This document shows, in pieces, positions 62,521 to 64,000 of a DNA stretch of 64,000 nt. The stretch covers positions 1 to 64,000 of the forward strand of contig NZ_RJPT01000003.1 in the NCBI RefSeq assembly GCF_003943515.1, written 5' to 3'. Below the pieces are notes generated by a model that worked only from the letters and a program-made list of their open reading frames with translations, was not told the origin of the DNA and ran no database searches. The number at the start of each line of letters is the position of its first letter. Within the stretch, counting starts at the first letter, position 1. The stretch is from Streptococcus cristatus. GTDB lineage: Bacteria; Bacillota; Bacilli; Lactobacillales; Streptococcaceae. A program made the translations under genes and the position numbers.

Positions 62521-63429
62521 TTATTTATCAAACTGTACTTCCTCAATCAAATACTCGATAAAGCGCTCGCCCATCTTGGACAGGCTAGCCTTTTCGTGCT
62601 GGATATAGACCAGCTCGATTGGGTCATCGATGTCCAAAGGGATGGAGACGATATTATCACCGTTGAGGTTGCTGTTGAGAATACCAGTCGCAATCGTGTA
62701 GCCATCCAGACCGATCAAAAGGTTAAAGAGGGTTGCGCGGTCGCTGACAACGATGGACTTTTTATGGTGCTCCTGTGAGAGAATTTCCTCAGAAAAGTAG
62801 AAGGAGTTGTGAGTACCTTGGTCGTAGCTGAGGTAGGGGAAGTTTTCTAAGTCAGATAATTGAACCAGCTTTTTCTTGGCCAGCGGATTGGACTTGCTGA
62901 CAAAGATATGGGGCTGCGCTGTGAAGAGATGAGTGGCAATCAAGTGATTGTCATCCAGCATCTTGGATAGGACATCGCGGTTGTAGCTATTGAGAAAGAG
63001 GACGCCAATTTCGCTGCGGAAGTTTTTTACGTCGTCAATAATTTCCCAAGTCCGAGTTTCCCGCAGAAAGAGCTCGTATTTCTCCATATCGCTTTTTTTA
63101 AGCAGGGAGACAAAAGCGTTGACTACAAAAGCATAGTGCTGAGCAGACACGCTGAAAAGCTCGCGGTGGGCGACAGGGTTTTTGTATCGCTCCTCTAGAA
63201 GTTGCGTCTGCTCAACAACCTGCCGGGCATAAGAAAGAAACTCCATGCCGTCCTTGGTCAAGGTAATTCCTTTGGGATTGCGAATGAAAATCTCGATACC
63301 CATTTCATTTTCCAAATCCCGTACAGCGTTAGATAGGCTAGGCTGGGTAATGAAAAGCTGCTTGGCAGCTTCGTTCATGCTGCCAGTCTCGACGATTTTG
63401 ATAATATAGTGTAACTGTTGAATTCTCAT
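62521..63429 (-). CDS. LysR-family regulator (CpsY-like)
   Basis: A 302-residue transcription factor. The N-terminal winged helix-turn-helix reads LHYIIKIVETGSMNEAAKQL with ITQPSLSNAVRDLE. A linker helix (about 60-90) and a periplasmic-binding-like effector domain follow. Over its length it resembles the streptococcal CpsY/MetR-like group, linked to methionine supply, cell-wall modification and neutrophil resistance, depending on species. That group name is my reading of the sequence, not a search. It is divergent from the 63540 gene, with about 110 bp between them, so it may control that gene. Confidence 0.9.
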   Translation of the reverse strand: MRIQQLHYIIKIVETGSMNEAAKQLFITQPSLSNAVRDLENEMGIEIFIRNPKGITLTKDGMEFLSYARQVVEQTQLLEERYKNPVAHRELFSVSAQHYAFVVNAFVSLLKKSDMEKYELFLRETRTWEIIDDVKNFRSEIGVLFLNSYNRDVLSKMLDDNHLIATHLFTAQPHIFVSKSNPLAKKKLVQLSDLENFPYLSYDQGTHNSFYFSEEILSQEHHKKSIVVSDRATLFNLLIGLDGYTIATGILNSNLNGDNIVSIPLDIDDPIELVYIQHEKASLSKMGERFIEYLIEEVQFDK

Positions 63430-63489
63430 AGGACTATTTTATCACAAACTGGGGATTTTTTCCTGATAAATCAGAAGTTTAGAAAATGT

Positions 63490-63518
63490 TTGCTTGCTAA
63501 AGTTTCCTATGCTAAAAT
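63490..63518 (+). promoter_or_regulatory. Promoter of the last gene
   Basis: TTGCTT (63490-63495), 17-bp spacer, extended -10 TGCTAAAAT (TAAAAT 63513-63518); AAGGAGGG follows. Confidence 0.75.
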
Positions 63519-63539
63519 GAAGGAAATAAGGAGGGCGAT

Positions 63540-64000
63540 ATGGCCAAAAATGATGACTATAAAAATCGTTCGGTAGGACTACCCATTACTATTTTTATAG
63601 TATTTTTGACAATTTGCTTAATGATTCCACTTGGGAAGGTGATGATCATGTGGGGGCTTAAATCTGCTTATGAGGGACTTGGGCGAAGCAGCATGTCTTC
63701 ATCTGTTCGTCAAAAGTCATCAGAGGAGCTTCTGTTAGAGGAGAAAGTTGTTGATAGAGAAAACTCTCGTTTTACATGGACAACTGCTGACATCATCAAT
63801 CTGCAAATTAAGGAGACTGCAGCTGGTCAAAACGGAGCTTCTCTGGATCAAATCCTTGAAAAGCATGGCAAGGCTTCAAGCTTTTTTTATACTGAGAGCA
63901 ATGGGAATATTGAATTAAACTATACAAGTGAGATTACTCAAGGCCATCATAGTAGTTTAAGGTTGACATTTGAAAAAGATGGAGCAGGCTATTATTTAAT
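63540..64000 (+). CDS. Membrane-anchored BLIP-like (DUF3862-type) protein, 3' end missing
   Basis: Incomplete at the window end; 153 codons are visible, starting ATGGCCAAA behind AAGGAGGGCG. One membrane helix (about residues 15-38) is followed by a charged, Ser-rich linker (about 55-80). An exposed domain begins SRFTWTTADIINLQIKE, then GASLDQILEKHGKASSF and LRLTFEKDGAGYYL. It shares order and key words (FTWT, a DxIxxHGK turn, LTF strand) with the protein at 56316-56939, so the two are paralogues with different membrane anchors. Function unknown. Confidence 0.78.
   Translation, partial: MAKNDDYKNRSVGLPITIFIVFLTICLMIPLGKVMIMWGLKSAYEGLGRSSMSSSVRQKSSEELLLEEKVVDRENSRFTWTTADIINLQIKETAAGQNGASLDQILEKHGKASSFFYTESNGNIELNYTSEITQGHHSSLRLTFEKDGAGYYL

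Noticed and set aside
1..64000. tRNA or rRNA genes
   Set aside because: No cloverleaf-like block with GTTC-type T-loop and matching acceptor stem, and no rRNA sequence, was noticed on reading. A tRNAscan-SE run would settle it.

Overview
The window is a stretch of chromosome from a Streptococcus of the mitis/sanguinis kind. Three gene orders point there: pbp2b-recR-ddl-murF, pyrH-frr-cvfB-yozE-phoH and pheS-GNAT-pheT. The glgB-C-D-A-P operon, class Ib nrdHEF, gapN, a pavA/rqcH homologue and a serine-rich-repeat LPXTG adhesin fit the same group. Most of it is housekeeping DNA. The accessory parts are the first 3 kb and several structured intergenic spacers.

Layout. 1-985: 3' end of a serine-rich repeat surface protein. 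1.1-2.95 kb: a frameshifted IS110-family element and the tail of an ISL3-family transposase. 3.0-9.0 kb: cell wall and recombination genes (pbp2b, recR, ddl, murF, a Nudix hydrolase). 9.2-10.7 kb: two tandem TIGR02206-type membrane proteins. 11-16 kb: prfC, corA and an ABC-2 exporter. 16.2-19.7 kb: pyrH-frr-cvfB-yozE-phoH. 19.8-23.4 kb (minus strand): nrdHEF behind a strong promoter with two NrdR-like boxes. 23.8-27.5 kb: ptsH-ptsI and gapN. 27.9-36.0 kb: the glycogen operon with a likely cre site at its start. 36.2-42.5 kb: PAP2 phosphatase, manA, AI-2E-type permease, TPR protein, DUF4298, PHP phosphatase and acetolactate decarboxylase. 42.8-44.4 kb (minus): rqcH/pavA. 44.6-50.6 kb: two T-box leaders, for an orphan trpX-like binding protein and for pheS-GNAT-pheT. 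50.7-54.4 kb: a membrane protein of unknown function, a DUF1722 protein, a small lipoprotein with two CopY-type operators, and an HrtBA-like exporter. 54.5-56.9 kb (minus): a 61-codon ORF, mnmE and a membrane-anchored protein. 57.2-62.5 kb: nucleoside salvage genes rpiA-deoB-punA-deoD followed by a HEPN-like protein and a sirtuin. 62.5-64.0 kb: a CpsY-like LysR regulator and the start of a second membrane-anchored protein.

How the genes work together. PtsH/PtsI feed sugar into glycolysis, gapN supplies NADPH, and the glg operon stores and releases glucose under apparent carbon-catabolite control. PunA and DeoD split purine nucleosides to (deoxy)ribose-1-phosphate, DeoB isomerises it to the 5-phosphate, and RpiA links ribose-5-phosphate to the pentose phosphate pathway.

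The strongest candidate for something undescribed is the pair at 60,972-62,472. It is a 258-residue protein that looks like a stand-alone Csm6-type HEPN domain (RNPLAH motif, no CARF sensor), overlapping by 8 bp a canonical NAD-dependent sirtuin, downstream of two nucleoside phosphorylases. Other leads are a 140-bp tandem structured repeat between punA and deoD, a seven-codon Trp-containing ORF (MFKRWRP) just after the trpX T-box, and the CopY-type operators on a lone lipoprotein.
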